From NCBI RefSeq assembly GCF_036347135.1, contig NZ_CP108938.1:8122001-8186000 (forward strand): a stretch of DNA of 64,000 bases, given 5' to 3'. This document shows positions 32,321 through 40,980 of the stretch, one piece after another (the stretch's first letter is position 1; every line of letters begins with the position of its first letter). Made by a program: the position numbers and the translations under genes. This DNA is from Streptomyces sp. NBC_00775. Lineage in GTDB: Bacteria > Actinomycetota > Actinomycetes > Streptomycetales > Streptomycetaceae. The notes under the pieces were generated by a model. That model searched no databases, was not told the DNA's origin, and was given only the letters and a program-made list of their open reading frames with translations.

Positions 32321-32953
32321 GTGCGACTCGAAGCGATCACCTGGGAACGGCTCGGCGACCTCCTCGCCGATCGTCTGCTCGGCCTGAAACCGGACGACGG
32401 CAGCCCCTGGCCGCGCATCGCCTTCGACGGATCCCCGGCCGCTCGCCCCGGCGAGCTCGCGCACCGCGTCTCCGAGGCGCTGCGCATACGCGGCCGGCCC
32501 TCGCTCGTCGTCGGCACGGAGGGCTTCCTGCGTCCGGCGTCGCTCCGGCTCGAATACGGCCACCAGGACGTCGAGGCGTACTACGACGGCTGGTTCGACA
32601 CCAGCGCCCTCTGGCGCGAGGTCTTCGGCCCCCTCGAAGCGGGCGGCAACGGCCGTGTCCTGCCCGACCTCTGGGACCCGGCCACCGACCGCGCCACCCG
32701 CAGTTCCTCCGTCCAACTCCCGCCCGGCGGAATCCTGTTGCTGCACGGACCCCTCCTTCTGCGCCACTGGTTCCCGTTCGACCTCAGCGTCCACGTACTC
32801 CTCTCCCCGGGCGCCCTCCGTCGCCGTACTCCCGAGGCCGAGCACTGGACCCTCCCCGCCTTCGAGCGCTACGAGAACGAGGTGGACCCGGGCGCCACGG
32901 CCGACGTCCTGGTGCGAGCCGACGATCCGCGGCGCCCGGCGTGGAACGGCTGA
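32321..32953 (+). CDS. Uridine kinase-like P-loop protein
   Basis: 210 residues from GTG; ATG 32312 would add three. It begins RLEAITWERLGDLLADRLLG, then a degenerate phosphate loop RIAFDGSPAARPGELAHRV, where GKS/T is replaced by RPGE, as I recall in a widespread actinobacterial subgroup annotated as uridine kinase. YYDGWFDTSALWREVF and LLLHGPLLLRHWFPFDL fit the fold. Without a P-loop Lys, kinase activity is questionable. An acid-rich C-terminus closes the protein. No operon partner. Confidence 0.65.
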   Translation: MRLEAITWERLGDLLADRLLGLKPDDGSPWPRIAFDGSPAARPGELAHRVSEALRIRGRPSLVVGTEGFLRPASLRLEYGHQDVEAYYDGWFDTSALWREVFGPLEAGGNGRVLPDLWDPATDRATRSSSVQLPPGGILLLHGPLLLRHWFPFDLSVHVLLSPGALRRRTPEAEHWTLPAFERYENEVDPGATADVLVRADDPRRPAWNG

Positions 32954-33036
32954 CCCGTCGCCCCGCTGGCAGGCTGATCAAAAGTGCCGACCCCTCAGGG
33001 CTTTTATATGCATGCGCATGTAGTTAGCCTGTGTTC

Positions 33037-33450
33037 ATGACACTCTCCGCCGACAATCCGGCCTCCTTCGACGACTCCGTTCGCGCCCTCCTCGACGGCA
33101 AGAACTTCGCCAGCGTCGCCACCCTCGGCCCCGGCGGCGCTCCCCAGAACTCGGTGGTCTGGATCAAACGCGAGGGCGACACCGTCCTCTTCTCCTCGAC
33201 CGCGGGACGCCAGAAGGTGCGCAACCTTCAACGGGACCCCCGCATCAGCCTCTCTGTCTTCGACCTCGCCAACCCCTACACCTCGGTCGAGATCCGCGGC
33301 ACCGCCGAGATCCTCCCCGACGACGCCAAGCGCCTCCCGTACGAGCTCTCGCACAAGTACCTCGGCATCGACCCTCCGGCGGAGAAGGACGACGAGGTCC
33401 GCGTGATCATCCGCGTCGTCCCGCGGAAGATCGTCGGATTCTCCGTCTGA
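33037..33450 (+). CDS. F420/FMN-dependent PPOX-class oxidoreductase
   Basis: 137 residues. Split-barrel flavin/deazaflavin protein: LLDGKNFASVATLGPGGAPQ, SVVWIKREGDTVLFSSTAGR, QKVRNLQRDPRISLSVFD and YTSVEIRGTAEILPDD follow the pyridoxamine-phosphate-oxidase-like TIGR03618 group that includes actinobacterial F420-dependent reductases. TAGTTA, a plausible -10, lies 11 bp upstream, so the mRNA may be nearly leaderless; GTG 33031 is in frame. The upstream sequence CATGCGCATG (about 33011-33020) is a 10-bp palindrome. Confidence 0.85.
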   Translation: MTLSADNPASFDDSVRALLDGKNFASVATLGPGGAPQNSVVWIKREGDTVLFSSTAGRQKVRNLQRDPRISLSVFDLANPYTSVEIRGTAEILPDDAKRLPYELSHKYLGIDPPAEKDDEVRVIIRVVPRKIVGFSV

Positions 33451-33611
33451 CCGCAAGCAGCTTGTGGTCTTGCCCCGGCCGGCTGGGGGGCGCCCCTCGG
33501 CGACCGCGGACTTCCGGGTGCGTATCCCTGGGGACACGGCGAGAATGTAGGGCGCCGGGACTAGCGGTGTGTTCCGCGCCGCGCCGGCCGTCCGGCACCG
33601 GGAGGTACTTC

Positions 33612-34040
33612 ATGACCACCGCCGGAGACATCATGCACCGTGGTGCCCAGTGGATTCCCGCCCACGAGACCCTGGACCGCGCCGCCCAGCTGATGCGCGA
33701 GCTCAACGTAGGCGCCCTGCCCATCAGTGACGAGAACGAACGGCTTTGCGGCATCCTCACGGACCGCGACATCGTCGTCGGCTGTGTGGCCATGGGGCGC
33801 GACCCCGCACGGGTCACCGCGGGCGAGATGGCCCAGGGCACACCGCGCTGGATCGACTCGGGCGCCGACGTCGGCGAGGTGCTCCAGGAGATGAAGGGCC
33901 ACCAGATCCGCCGGCTTCCCGTGATCGAGAACAAGCGGCTCGTCGGCATGATCAGCGAGGCCGACCTGGCCCGGCACCTGACGGACGAACAGCTCGCCGC
34001 GTGGGTCGAGGGCGTCTACGCGATGAGCGCGACGACCTGA
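33612..34040 (+). CDS. CBS-domain-pair protein
   Basis: 142 residues from ATG with GGGAGG 7 bp upstream. Two CBS motifs: the first in AGDIMHRGAQWIPAHETLDR through CGILTDRDIVVG, the second in EMAQGTPRWIDSGADVGEVL through LVGMISEADLARHL. Stand-alone CBS pairs bind adenine nucleotides and sense energy state or regulate a partner enzyme or transporter. No partner is coupled to it here; the next gene, CorA, is convergent. The promoter region holds no motif I can name. Confidence 0.92.
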   Translation: MTTAGDIMHRGAQWIPAHETLDRAAQLMRELNVGALPISDENERLCGILTDRDIVVGCVAMGRDPARVTAGEMAQGTPRWIDSGADVGEVLQEMKGHQIRRLPVIENKRLVGMISEADLARHLTDEQLAAWVEGVYAMSATT

Positions 34041-34121
34041 CCTCGTCGATCCTGTTCCCGCTTTCCAGCCGTTTCCGAATGCGCGCTCTCGTCCGGCCGG
34101 CCGTGCCGGGCGAGGGGCGTC

Positions 34122-35249
34122 TCAGAGCCAGCCGTTGCGCCTGAATCCCCGGTACAGGACGAGGCAGGCGAGGGATATCACGCCTATGACGATGGGGTAG
34201 CCGAACCTCCAGTGCAGTTCCGGCATGTTGTCGAAGTTCATGCCGTACACCCCGCAGACCATCGTCGGCACGGCGATGACCGCCGCCCATGCCGTGATCT
34301 TCCGCATGTCCTCGTTCTGCGCCACCGTCACCTGCGCGAGGTGCGCCTGCAGGATCGAGTTGAGCAGTTCGTCGAAGGCGGCGATCTGTTCGGTGACCCG
34401 CAGCAGATGGTCGGAGACGTCCCGGAAGTAGGCCTGTATCTCCGGGTCGACGACCCGTATCGGCCGAGTCGCGAGCTCCTGGACCGGACGGGCGAGCGGG
34501 ACCACGGCCCGCTTCAGCTCAAGGAGTTCACGCTTGAGCTGGTAGATGCGGCCCGCGTCGGTCCGTGCTCCGTTCTCGGCGAACACATCGGCCTCGACCT
34601 GGTCGATGTCACCCTGGACCGAGTCCGTGGCATTCACATAGTCGTCGACCACATGGTCCGCGATCGCGTGCAGCACCGCGGCCGGTCCCTTGGAGAGCTG
34701 GAGCGAGTCGGACTCCAACTCCTCGCGCAGCGGGCCCAGGGAGCCGTGCCGTCCATGCCGCACGGTGATGACGAAGTCGTGCCCGACGAAGACCATGATC
34801 TCGCCGGTGTCCACCACTTCGCTGGTCGCCGTCAGTTCCTTGTGCTCGACGTAGCAGACCGTCTTGAACACCGCGAACAGCGTCTCGCCGTACCGCTCCA
34901 GCTTCGGGCGCTGATGGGCCTCCACCGCGTCCTCGACCGCCAGGGGGTGCAGGTCGAAGAGCTCGGCGATGCCGGCGAACTCCCGGGCCGTCGGCTCGTG
35001 CAGCCCGAGCCAGACGAATCCCTCGTCGCTCTTGCGGATCCGCTCCACGGTATCGACCAGATCGCGGCCGCCGGGGACCCGGGCGCCGTCCTGGTACGCC
35101 ACGCAGTTCACCACCGCGGAGCCCAGTGGAGACCGGGCCGGGTGGCTCAGGTCGACACGGGCGCGCCGCCGCGTCAACCGCGCCACCTTGCGGAGGCCGC
35201 CGACCGCGCCGAGGGCCGTGACCTTCCGCAGATTCCCTGCCATGGACAT
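34122..35249 (-). CDS. corA: CorA-family magnesium/cobalt transporter
   Basis: 375 residues; ATG with AAGGAG 6 bp upstream. A large cytoplasmic N-terminal domain (acidic, with LHPLAVEDAVEAHQRPKLERY near residue 100) and two C-terminal membrane helices. The selectivity motif YGMNF is at the end of the first (VIAVPTMVCGVYGMNFDNMP, near 330), followed by WRFGYPIVIGVISLACLVLY. Forms a pentameric Mg2+ channel. The basic C-terminus RGFRRNGWL is usual. It lies divergent from a methyltransferase gene with a TetR-type operator between. Confidence 0.92.
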   Translation of the reverse strand: MSMAGNLRKVTALGAVGGLRKVARLTRRRARVDLSHPARSPLGSAVVNCVAYQDGARVPGGRDLVDTVERIRKSDEGFVWLGLHEPTAREFAGIAELFDLHPLAVEDAVEAHQRPKLERYGETLFAVFKTVCYVEHKELTATSEVVDTGEIMVFVGHDFVITVRHGRHGSLGPLREELESDSLQLSKGPAAVLHAIADHVVDDYVNATDSVQGDIDQVEADVFAENGARTDAGRIYQLKRELLELKRAVVPLARPVQELATRPIRVVDPEIQAYFRDVSDHLLRVTEQIAAFDELLNSILQAHLAQVTVAQNEDMRKITAWAAVIAVPTMVCGVYGMNFDNMPELHWRFGYPIVIGVISLACLVLYRGFRRNGWL

Positions 35250-35340
35250 CTGGATCTCCTTGCGTGGATCTCCTCGCGCCGCACTTTGCGCCTTGGCGCG
35301 CCAGTCTGCCAGGCCCGATCGAACGCCGGAAAAGCCTGTG

Positions 35341-35360
35341 GGAACGGAACATTCCGTTCC
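35341..35360. promoter_or_regulatory. TetR-type operator overlapping a promoter
   Basis: GGAACGGAA-ca-TTCCGTTCC: 9-bp perfect arms around 2 bases, the typical form of TetR-family sites in streptomycetes. TAGTGT (35364-35369), a good -10, lies 3 bp downstream, so binding would cover the promoter reading right, toward the methyltransferase gene. No TetR gene is adjacent. Confidence 0.7.
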
Positions 35361-35464
35361 GGCTAGTGTGTGAGTGAGCGGTCAACGCTCGCCGGATCGC
35401 GCAGGTGGCGGCAGCGGGAGCGTCGACGATTCCCGACAAGCCGGTCAACTGGGATGATCTCCCC

Positions 35465-36259
35465 ATGACGCGATCCGACGGGTATCTCCTCGACAACCGG
35501 CAGACCGAGGCGGGACAGCGCTTCGACGCCTTCGCCACTCTCTTCGACCCCACGACGTTCCGGCACATCGAGCGCTTCGGCATCGGGTCCGGCTGGCGCT
35601 GCTGGGAGGTCGGCGCGGGCGGCACGTCCGTGGTGTCCTGGCTGGCCAAGAAGGTCGGCCCGACCGGACGGGTCGTCGCCACCGACATCGACACCTCGTG
35701 GGCGGCCTCCGCGGCCCGCCCGCCGGTCGAGGTCCGTGTCCACGACGTGGGTGCCGAGGAGCCGCCGGGGGAGGGCTTCGACCTCGTGCACGCCCGGCTC
35801 GTGCTGGTCCATGTGCCGGACCGGGAGCGGGCGTTGCGATCGATGGTCAAGGCCCTGCGGCCCGGCGGCCGGCTCCTCGTCGAGGACGGCGACCCCGCGT
35901 TGCAGCCTCTCCTCTGCCCCGACGAATACGGCCCGGAGCAGCAGCTCGCGAACCGGCTGCGCCAGGGCTTCCGCGGTCTGCTCGCGGAGCGCGGCGCCGA
36001 TCTCGCGTATGGCCGCAAACTCCCCCGCCTGCTCCGCGAGGCGGGGCTGAACGGTGTGGAGGCCGACGCGTATTTCCCCGTCACCTCGCCCGCCTGCGCC
36101 GACCTGGAGTCCGCGACGATCCGTCAGATCCGCGACCAGCTCGTCACCGCGGGCCTGGCCACCCACCAGGACATCGACCGCCACCTGGCCAACGTAGCCA
36201 CCGGCTCCATGGACCTGGCGACGGCACCGATGATCTCGGCGTGGGGGCGCAAGGGGTAG
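35465..36259 (+). CDS. Class I SAM-dependent methyltransferase
   Basis: 264 residues. Motif I CWEVGAGGTSVVSWLAKKVG (about residues 48-65), motif II VVATDIDTSW, and the VLVHVPDRERALRSMVKALR (motif III) followed by PGGRLLVEDGD. The N-terminal YLLDNRQTEAGQRFDAFATL and the C-terminal all-helical lid are seen in Streptomyces small-molecule methyltransferases. Substrate unknown. The operator and promoter 100 bp upstream suggest induction by a small molecule. Confidence 0.85.
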   Translation: MTRSDGYLLDNRQTEAGQRFDAFATLFDPTTFRHIERFGIGSGWRCWEVGAGGTSVVSWLAKKVGPTGRVVATDIDTSWAASAARPPVEVRVHDVGAEEPPGEGFDLVHARLVLVHVPDRERALRSMVKALRPGGRLLVEDGDPALQPLLCPDEYGPEQQLANRLRQGFRGLLAERGADLAYGRKLPRLLREAGLNGVEADAYFPVTSPACADLESATIRQIRDQLVTAGLATHQDIDRHLANVATGSMDLATAPMISAWGRKG

Positions 36260-36331
36260 ACGGGAGAGGGGAGTTGGCCCGGGGCGCCATGGACCGTGCC
36301 GCGCCGACTCGGGGCGCCACGGGCCTGGCCG

Positions 36332-36380
36332 CCCACCCGCGAGCCGACCCACCCGCGAGCCGACCCACCCGCGAGCCGGC
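36332..36380. repeat. 16-bp tandem repeat
   Basis: Three copies of CCCACCCGCGAGCCGA (the third with one change) between the convergent methyltransferase and PfkB genes. No coding role visible. Confidence 0.8.
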
Positions 36381-36430
36381 CCACCGGCAGGCCTCGCCGG
36401 CCCGCCGCCGAGTCTCCCGTCCGGCCGCCG

Positions 36431-37378
36431 TCAGATGCCCACCGGTGGCCTTCCCCCGATCCGTTCCACTGCCATCGCCCCCGCTCCGCAGCCCTCCTCC
36501 GCCGCCTCCTCGGCCTCCGCGCCCGCGAGCAGGGCGGCGAGGAACGCCCCAGTGAAGGCGTCGCCGGCGCCCGTGGTGTCGCGAGGGGTCGCGGGCACGG
36601 CCGGGACACGCGCCCGGACGGTTCCGGAACGGGCCACGAGGGCCCCGTCAACGCCCTGCTTGGCGACGACCAGGGGCACATGGCGGCTCAGCTTGGCCGC
36701 GGCGTCCGCGGGATCGGGCAGCCCGGTCAGCAGGTACGCCTCGTCCCGGCTGGGCAGCAGGACGTCGACGCCCTCGGCGAGTTCGAGGAAGCGGTCCACC
36801 CCGAGCTCGGTGAGGAACCCCGCCGACGCCGGATCCAGGCTCACCGGCACGCCACGCGCGCGTGCCGACTCCAGTGCCACCGACACCAGTGCCCGGCTCG
36901 GCTCGGAGAAGAACAGGTAGCCCGACAGATGCAGTCGCGCGACACCGTCGAGCAGAGCGGGTGACCAGTCGTCGGGTTCGAGCCGCAGGGAGGCCCCGCT
37001 GTCCGTGAGGAACGTACGCTCCGCCGAAGCGCCCGTGTCCACCAGGCAGATCACCGTCCCGGTCGGCGCCTCCGGATCGACGACGAGCAGGGGACGTACA
37101 CCGCAGGCCGCGAGCTCGCGCTCGTGCCACGCGGCCGCCTCCGCCCCCACCCGGCCGAGCAGCCGTACGTCCGCGCAGCCCCGATGAGCCGCCCAGCACG
37201 CGACGTTGGCGCCGGCGCCGCCGGGCACGGTGCGGATCGCGGCGGCCGTGTCGGTGCCCGCCGCGAGCGGCCCCCGGTGCCGGGCGACGACGTCGGTGAC
37301 CACGTCTCCGACGACGAGCAGAGCGCCCGCAAGCGCCCCCGTATCCCGCCCGGCGCCCCCGTGATCCGTCCCGCTCAC
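36431..37378 (-). CDS. psuK: PfkB-family sugar kinase, probable pseudouridine kinase
   Basis: 315 residues. Ribokinase-like fold: N-terminal LLVVGDVVTDVVARHRGPLA, substrate-binding PGGAGANVACWAA, and the catalytic DTTGAGDAFTGAFLAALLAG (Asp near 264 is the base). The gene overlaps the stop of psuG (ATGA), so the pair is translated together. Pseudouridine catabolism needs a kinase making pseudouridine 5'-phosphate and PsuG cleaving it to uracil and ribose 5-phosphate. This is the reason for the name; the sequence alone would allow ribokinase or adenosine kinase. Confidence 0.82.
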   Translation of the reverse strand: MSGTDHGGAGRDTGALAGALLVVGDVVTDVVARHRGPLAAGTDTAAAIRTVPGGAGANVACWAAHRGCADVRLLGRVGAEAAAWHERELAACGVRPLLVVDPEAPTGTVICLVDTGASAERTFLTDSGASLRLEPDDWSPALLDGVARLHLSGYLFFSEPSRALVSVALESARARGVPVSLDPASAGFLTELGVDRFLELAEGVDVLLPSRDEAYLLTGLPDPADAAAKLSRHVPLVVAKQGVDGALVARSGTVRARVPAVPATPRDTTGAGDAFTGAFLAALLAGAEAEEAAEEGCGAGAMAVERIGGRPPVGI

Positions 37379-38280
37379 GCCCCGGCCCAGGCCGCCGCGA
37401 TCCGCCCCGCGAGCCGTACGTTGCCGCGCACCGCCGCCAGATTGGCGCTCAGCGAGGCGCCGTCGGTGTGCCGCACCAGATAGTCGAGCAGGAACGGCGT
37501 CACCGCCTGCCCGGTCACGCCCTCCGCCTCACACGCGTGCAGCGCGTCGGCGAGCACGCGCGCGTGGAGCGCGGGATCGAGCTGCTCCTCCTCGGGGACG
37601 GGGTTCGCGACGATGAGCGCCGACTCGGGAGCGTCCAGCGCGTCCTGCGCGCGCATGACATCCGCCACCTGCCCGGGGGACTCCAGCGTCCAGTCCACCG
37701 GATGTCCCGAGTCCGACAGATAGAAGCCGGGGAAGCGCTCCGTGCCGTACCCGGCCACCGCCACACCCAGTGTCTCCAGGCGCTGCAGCGTCGCCGGCAC
37801 GTCCAGGATCGACTTCACACCCGCGCACACCACCGTGATCCGGGTACGCGCCAGCAGGCCCAGGTCGGCCGACTCGTCCTGCGTCACCGTCCACTCCCGG
37901 TGCACCCCGCCGAGCCCGCCCGTCGCGAACACCCGTACGCCCGCGCGGGCGGCCAGCAGCGCCGTCGCGGACACGGTCGTCGCCCCGCTCGCACCGGCCG
38001 CCACCGCGAGCGGCAGATCGCGGTGCCCCAGCTTGCGGATCCCGTCCTCGTTCGCGACCCGCTCCAACTGCTCCTTGTCCAGACCGACATGCGGCTGCCC
38101 GTCGAGCACGGCGATCGTCGCGGGGACGGCACCCTCCCGCCGTACGACGTCCTCCAGCTCCAGCGCGACCTGCAGATTGCGCGGGCGCGGCAGCCCGTGG
38201 GCGATGATCGTCGACTCCAGGGCCACCACCGGCCGGCGCGCGTCGAGCGCCTCCCGTACCTCTTCGGACACCACGATCAC
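37375..38280 (-). CDS. psuG: Pseudouridine-5'-phosphate glycosidase
   Basis: 301 residues; GTG with AGGAGG 7 bp upstream. Cleaves the C-glycosidic bond of pseudouridine 5'-phosphate. Family signatures: VVALESTIIAHGLPRPRNLQ, PATIAVLDGQPHVGLDKEQL, RDLPLAVAAGASGATTVSAT (catalytic Lys/Asp region), VRVFATGGLGGVHR, VVCAGVKSILD and NPVPEE. Full length. Upstream member of a two-gene unit with the kinase; no nucleoside transporter is linked, so it may recycle pseudouridine released from RNA turnover. Confidence 0.93.
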   Translation of the reverse strand: MIVVSEEVREALDARRPVVALESTIIAHGLPRPRNLQVALELEDVVRREGAVPATIAVLDGQPHVGLDKEQLERVANEDGIRKLGHRDLPLAVAAGASGATTVSATALLAARAGVRVFATGGLGGVHREWTVTQDESADLGLLARTRITVVCAGVKSILDVPATLQRLETLGVAVAGYGTERFPGFYLSDSGHPVDWTLESPGQVADVMRAQDALDAPESALIVANPVPEEEQLDPALHARVLADALHACEAEGVTGQAVTPFLLDYLVRHTDGASLSANLAAVRGNVRLAGRIAAAWAGA

Positions 38281-38385
38281 GCGCCTGCCTCCTGTCGGTC
38301 GTCTTTCCTCATCTCTGGATCTCTGGCGGGCGGCGCGCCCGGTCAAACCCTTGCGACCTGCGGCGTACGACACCAGCCTGGGAGC

Positions 38386-38814
38386 ATGACGGACAACTCG
38401 CCACGTCTCGACCATGTCGTCCTCTGGGTACGTGATCCGGTCGCCTCGGCCGACTTCTACGAGAAGGCGGTCGGACTGGAGCCCCTGAAGGTCACCGAAT
38501 TCGCCGCCGGAAAGGCGTCGTTCCCCTCGGCGCGCCTCAATGAAGAGACCATTTTCGACCTCATGCCCCTCCCCATGGCGGCGTATATGAACATGGTCCC
38601 CGGAGGCGCCGACAGTGCCGGTCATCCGGTCAACCACGTATGCCTGTCCCTCCAGGAAGGCGATTTCGACGCGCTGCGGGCACGTCTGGAGGAGCGGTCC
38701 GTCCCGCTCTCGGGCTTCTCCTACGACTCCTACGGCGCCCGCGGACTGGCCAAGCGCAGTTTCTACTTCCGTGACCCGGACGGGAACGTCTTCGAGGCGC
38801 GGCACTACGAGTAG
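38386..38814 (+). CDS. VOC/glyoxalase-family protein
   Basis: 142 residues from ATG 38386 (GGGAG 4 bp upstream). Two beta-alpha-beta-beta-beta units: RLDHVVLWVRDPVASADFYE (His for metal near 10), LMPLPMAAYMNM, and the second unit NHVCLSLQEGDFDALRARLE (His near 88) ending in SFYFRDPDGNVFEARHYE, whose Glu completes the usual metal site. Fits dioxygenases, glyoxalase I and resistance proteins alike. The stop codon region is tandemly duplicated just after the gene. Divergent from psuG. Confidence 0.88.
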   Translation: MTDNSPRLDHVVLWVRDPVASADFYEKAVGLEPLKVTEFAAGKASFPSARLNEETIFDLMPLPMAAYMNMVPGGADSAGHPVNHVCLSLQEGDFDALRARLEERSVPLSGFSYDSYGARGLAKRSFYFRDPDGNVFEARHYE

Positions 38815-38841
38815 GCCTCACGGCACTACGAGTAGGTCTCA
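38799..38841. repeat. 21-bp tandem duplication across a stop codon
   Basis: CGGCACTACGAGTAGGxCTCA occurs twice in a row (38800-38820 and 38821-38841, one difference). The first copy includes the last codons and TAG of the VOC gene. Confidence 0.85.
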
Positions 38842-38849
38842 CGGAGGAG

Positions 38850-38881
38850 AAGGGGTGCCCCCGCGCGCGGGGGCACCCCTT
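38850..38881. terminator. Perfect 32-bp palindromic terminator
   Basis: AAGGGGTGCCCCCGCG followed directly by its exact reverse complement. It can fold into a long GC stem on either strand, 35 bp after the VOC stop. Confidence 0.85.
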
Positions 38882-39055
38882 CGGGAGACCATACGGCTAT
38901 TCGATACAGGCGGCCGGGTCGGCGGTGGCCCCAGCCGCGCGTACGTACTCGATCCACGCGGGGCGCTGAACCGCGGACGGCCTGTCCGACCGCGTCTCGA
39001 ACAGAGGCGACCCTCAACGCGCCCGGCGGATCACGTGCCCTTAGGGTGACCGCTC

Positions 39056-39418
39056 ATGACCACGAACACCCAGCCCACCCCGTCCTTCGCCGTGCACATC
39101 CCCGACGCCGAGCTCGAACCGGAGCCCCTGGACCCGGCCCAGATCGTCTCCGGCGACCCGGTCGTGACCGGCAAGGTGTTGTGGGAGTCGGCTGATGGCA
39201 AGCAGCTGCGCGGTATCTGGCAGATCACGCCCGGCGTGGTGACCGACACGGAGGCGAACGAGCTCTTCGTCGTCGTCAGCGGCCGCGCCACGATCGAGGT
39301 CGAGGGCGGCGATGTCATCGAGGTGGGACCCGGCGACGCGGCGATCCTGCGCGAGGGCGACCGCACCACCTGGACCGTGCACGAGACGCTCCGCAAGGCG
39401 TACCACATCAGCCTCTGA
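39056..39418 (+). CDS. Cupin-domain protein
   Basis: 120 residues. Single small cupin (Cupin_3/DUF861-like): LRGIWQITPGVVTDTEANEL, FVVVSGRATIEVEGGDVIEV, GPGDAAILREGDRTTWTVHE. The classical H-x-H metal ligands of motif 1 are not visible (TPGVVTDTEANE), so it may bind little or no metal. Function unknown; (S)-ureidoglycine aminohydrolase and other small-molecule binding proteins share the fold. Convergent with the MFS gene. Confidence 0.85.
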   Translation: MTTNTQPTPSFAVHIPDAELEPEPLDPAQIVSGDPVVTGKVLWESADGKQLRGIWQITPGVVTDTEANELFVVVSGRATIEVEGGDVIEVGPGDAAILREGDRTTWTVHETLRKAYHISL

Positions 39419-39452
39419 GGCCCCGGGAGTCGCTGAGGGGCTCCTCCGGACG

Positions 39453-40745
39453 TCAGAGGCCTTTCACGACCTCTGATCCCCGCGAGCGCCGACCCCGCGT
39501 GAACAGCGCCAGCCCACTCAGCGGCACCAGCAGACATGCCGCGACGAGGTTCAGCCACCCGTAGCTCGCCCGCGCGACCACGAGACCGGCGGCCGCTCCA
39601 CCGAGACCGGCTGCCGTGCTCATGGTCAGGTCGGACAGCCCCTGCGCGGCGGCCCGCGCCGCCTGGGGCACGGAGTCCGTCAGGAGCGCCGAGCCCGACA
39701 CCATCCCGGACGACCAGCCCAGGCCCAGTACGAAGAGCCCCACGGCGATCTGTCCGTGGCTGCCGCCCGCCGTCCCGGCGAGCAGCGCCGCACAGGCCAG
39801 CAGCCCCACCGCGAGCCCGATCCCGGAGAGCCGGCCGAGCCGGTCCGAGAGCCGCCCCATGAGGGGCGAGAACGCGTACATGCCCGCGATGTGACCACTG
39901 ATCACCAGCCCGATCAGATCGATGCTCGCCCCGTGGTGTCCGAGGTCCACGGGGGTCATCGACATGATCGAGACCATCGCGGTGTGCGAGACGGCCACGG
40001 TCACGAGCGCCAGCTTGGCCCGCGGTGAGGCCCTGACGGCCGCCAGACCGGCTCGCAGCGTACGAGCGTCGGCCGACTGTTCCTCGATCGGCGCGAGCGC
40101 CCTGGCGGTCAGCAGCGGATCGGGACGCAACAGTACGGTCACCAGCAGCGCCGACACCAGAAACACCCCGGCCGCCCACAGGAACGGCCCCGCCTCCTCG
40201 GGAATCCCGAGTCCGGAGACGCTGCGTCCGGCGGGCGCGGCGATGTTGGGCCCCAGTACCGCTCCGATCGTGGTGGCCCACACCACGTTCGAGATGGCCC
40301 GGGCGCGCCGCCCGGGCTCGGCCAGATCGGCGGCCGCGAACCGCGCCTGCAGATTCGCCGACGAGGCCGCGCCGAAGCCCGCCATGCCGAGCAGCAGCAG
40401 CGGAAAGCTCCCGACGCTCGCGGCGACCACCACGACACCCGCACCCAACGCGCCGATGAGATACGCCAGCACGAGCCCCGGCCGACGACCGCGCGCGTTC
40501 ATCAGCGCGGCCAGCGGTACCGAGAGCACCGCCGTACCGGTGACGGTCGCGGTGGGCGCGAGCCCGGACAGCGACTCGGTGCCACTGACCTGCTTGGCCA
40601 GCACGGAGGCGAGCGCGATGCCCGTGGCGACCCCGAGCCCGCCGAGGATCTGACTGGCGATCAGTACAGCGGTGATACGGCGCCGCAGCGCCGGTATCGC
40701 GTCCGTGTCGAGGGTGAGGGCGTCCTGCCGCTCGACGGAGGTCAC
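39453..40745 (-). CDS. MFS transporter
   Basis: About 430 residues from GTG 40745; in-frame GTG 40754 and earlier starts are possible. Twelve membrane helices. The loop 2-3 motif is MNARGRRPGLVLAYLIGALG. The C-terminal half has the matching SDRLGRLSGIGLAVGLLACA. Helix 5 region AISNVVWATTIGAVLGPNIA resembles drug:H+ antiporters. The substrate cannot be assigned. No linked regulator. The upstream gap (40746-40897) holds nothing I can name. Confidence 0.85.
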   Translation of the reverse strand: MTSVERQDALTLDTDAIPALRRRITAVLIASQILGGLGVATGIALASVLAKQVSGTESLSGLAPTATVTGTAVLSVPLAALMNARGRRPGLVLAYLIGALGAGVVVVAASVGSFPLLLLGMAGFGAASSANLQARFAAADLAEPGRRARAISNVVWATTIGAVLGPNIAAPAGRSVSGLGIPEEAGPFLWAAGVFLVSALLVTVLLRPDPLLTARALAPIEEQSADARTLRAGLAAVRASPRAKLALVTVAVSHTAMVSIMSMTPVDLGHHGASIDLIGLVISGHIAGMYAFSPLMGRLSDRLGRLSGIGLAVGLLACAALLAGTAGGSHGQIAVGLFVLGLGWSSGMVSGSALLTDSVPQAARAAAQGLSDLTMSTAAGLGGAAAGLVVARASYGWLNLVAACLLVPLSGLALFTRGRRSRGSEVVKGL

Positions 40746-40897
40746 GGCGAACACTCGGAGGCAGCGGAACAGGACGGGGCGGAACAGGGTCTGGTCACCG
40801 GCGCAGTTTCCCAGCTCATACCTCAGTACGAACAACGGTTATCGGGTGTATGCGCGCGGGCTACCGCCCAGGTCGATACGCCCCGTCCGGCTCACCG

Positions 40898-40980
40898 AGG
40901 AGCCATCCGAACAGCGGCGCTCACCGAAGAGCCGTCAGAACCGCGATGTTCACGGGAGAGCCGTCAGAACAGCGGCTCCG
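40898..40980. repeat. Degenerate tandem copies of the ogt 3' end
   Basis: Three imperfect units starting GAGCC(A/G)TCxGAACxGCG lie one after another, about 29-32 bp apart, the last being the actual end of the ogt gene with its TGA (reading left). The outer two are noncoding and decayed. Confidence 0.7.

Noticed and set aside
40586..40606. GGTCAGTGGC on the minus strand near 40.6 kb
   Set aside because: Inside the MFS coding region, no TTGTC start and no -10.
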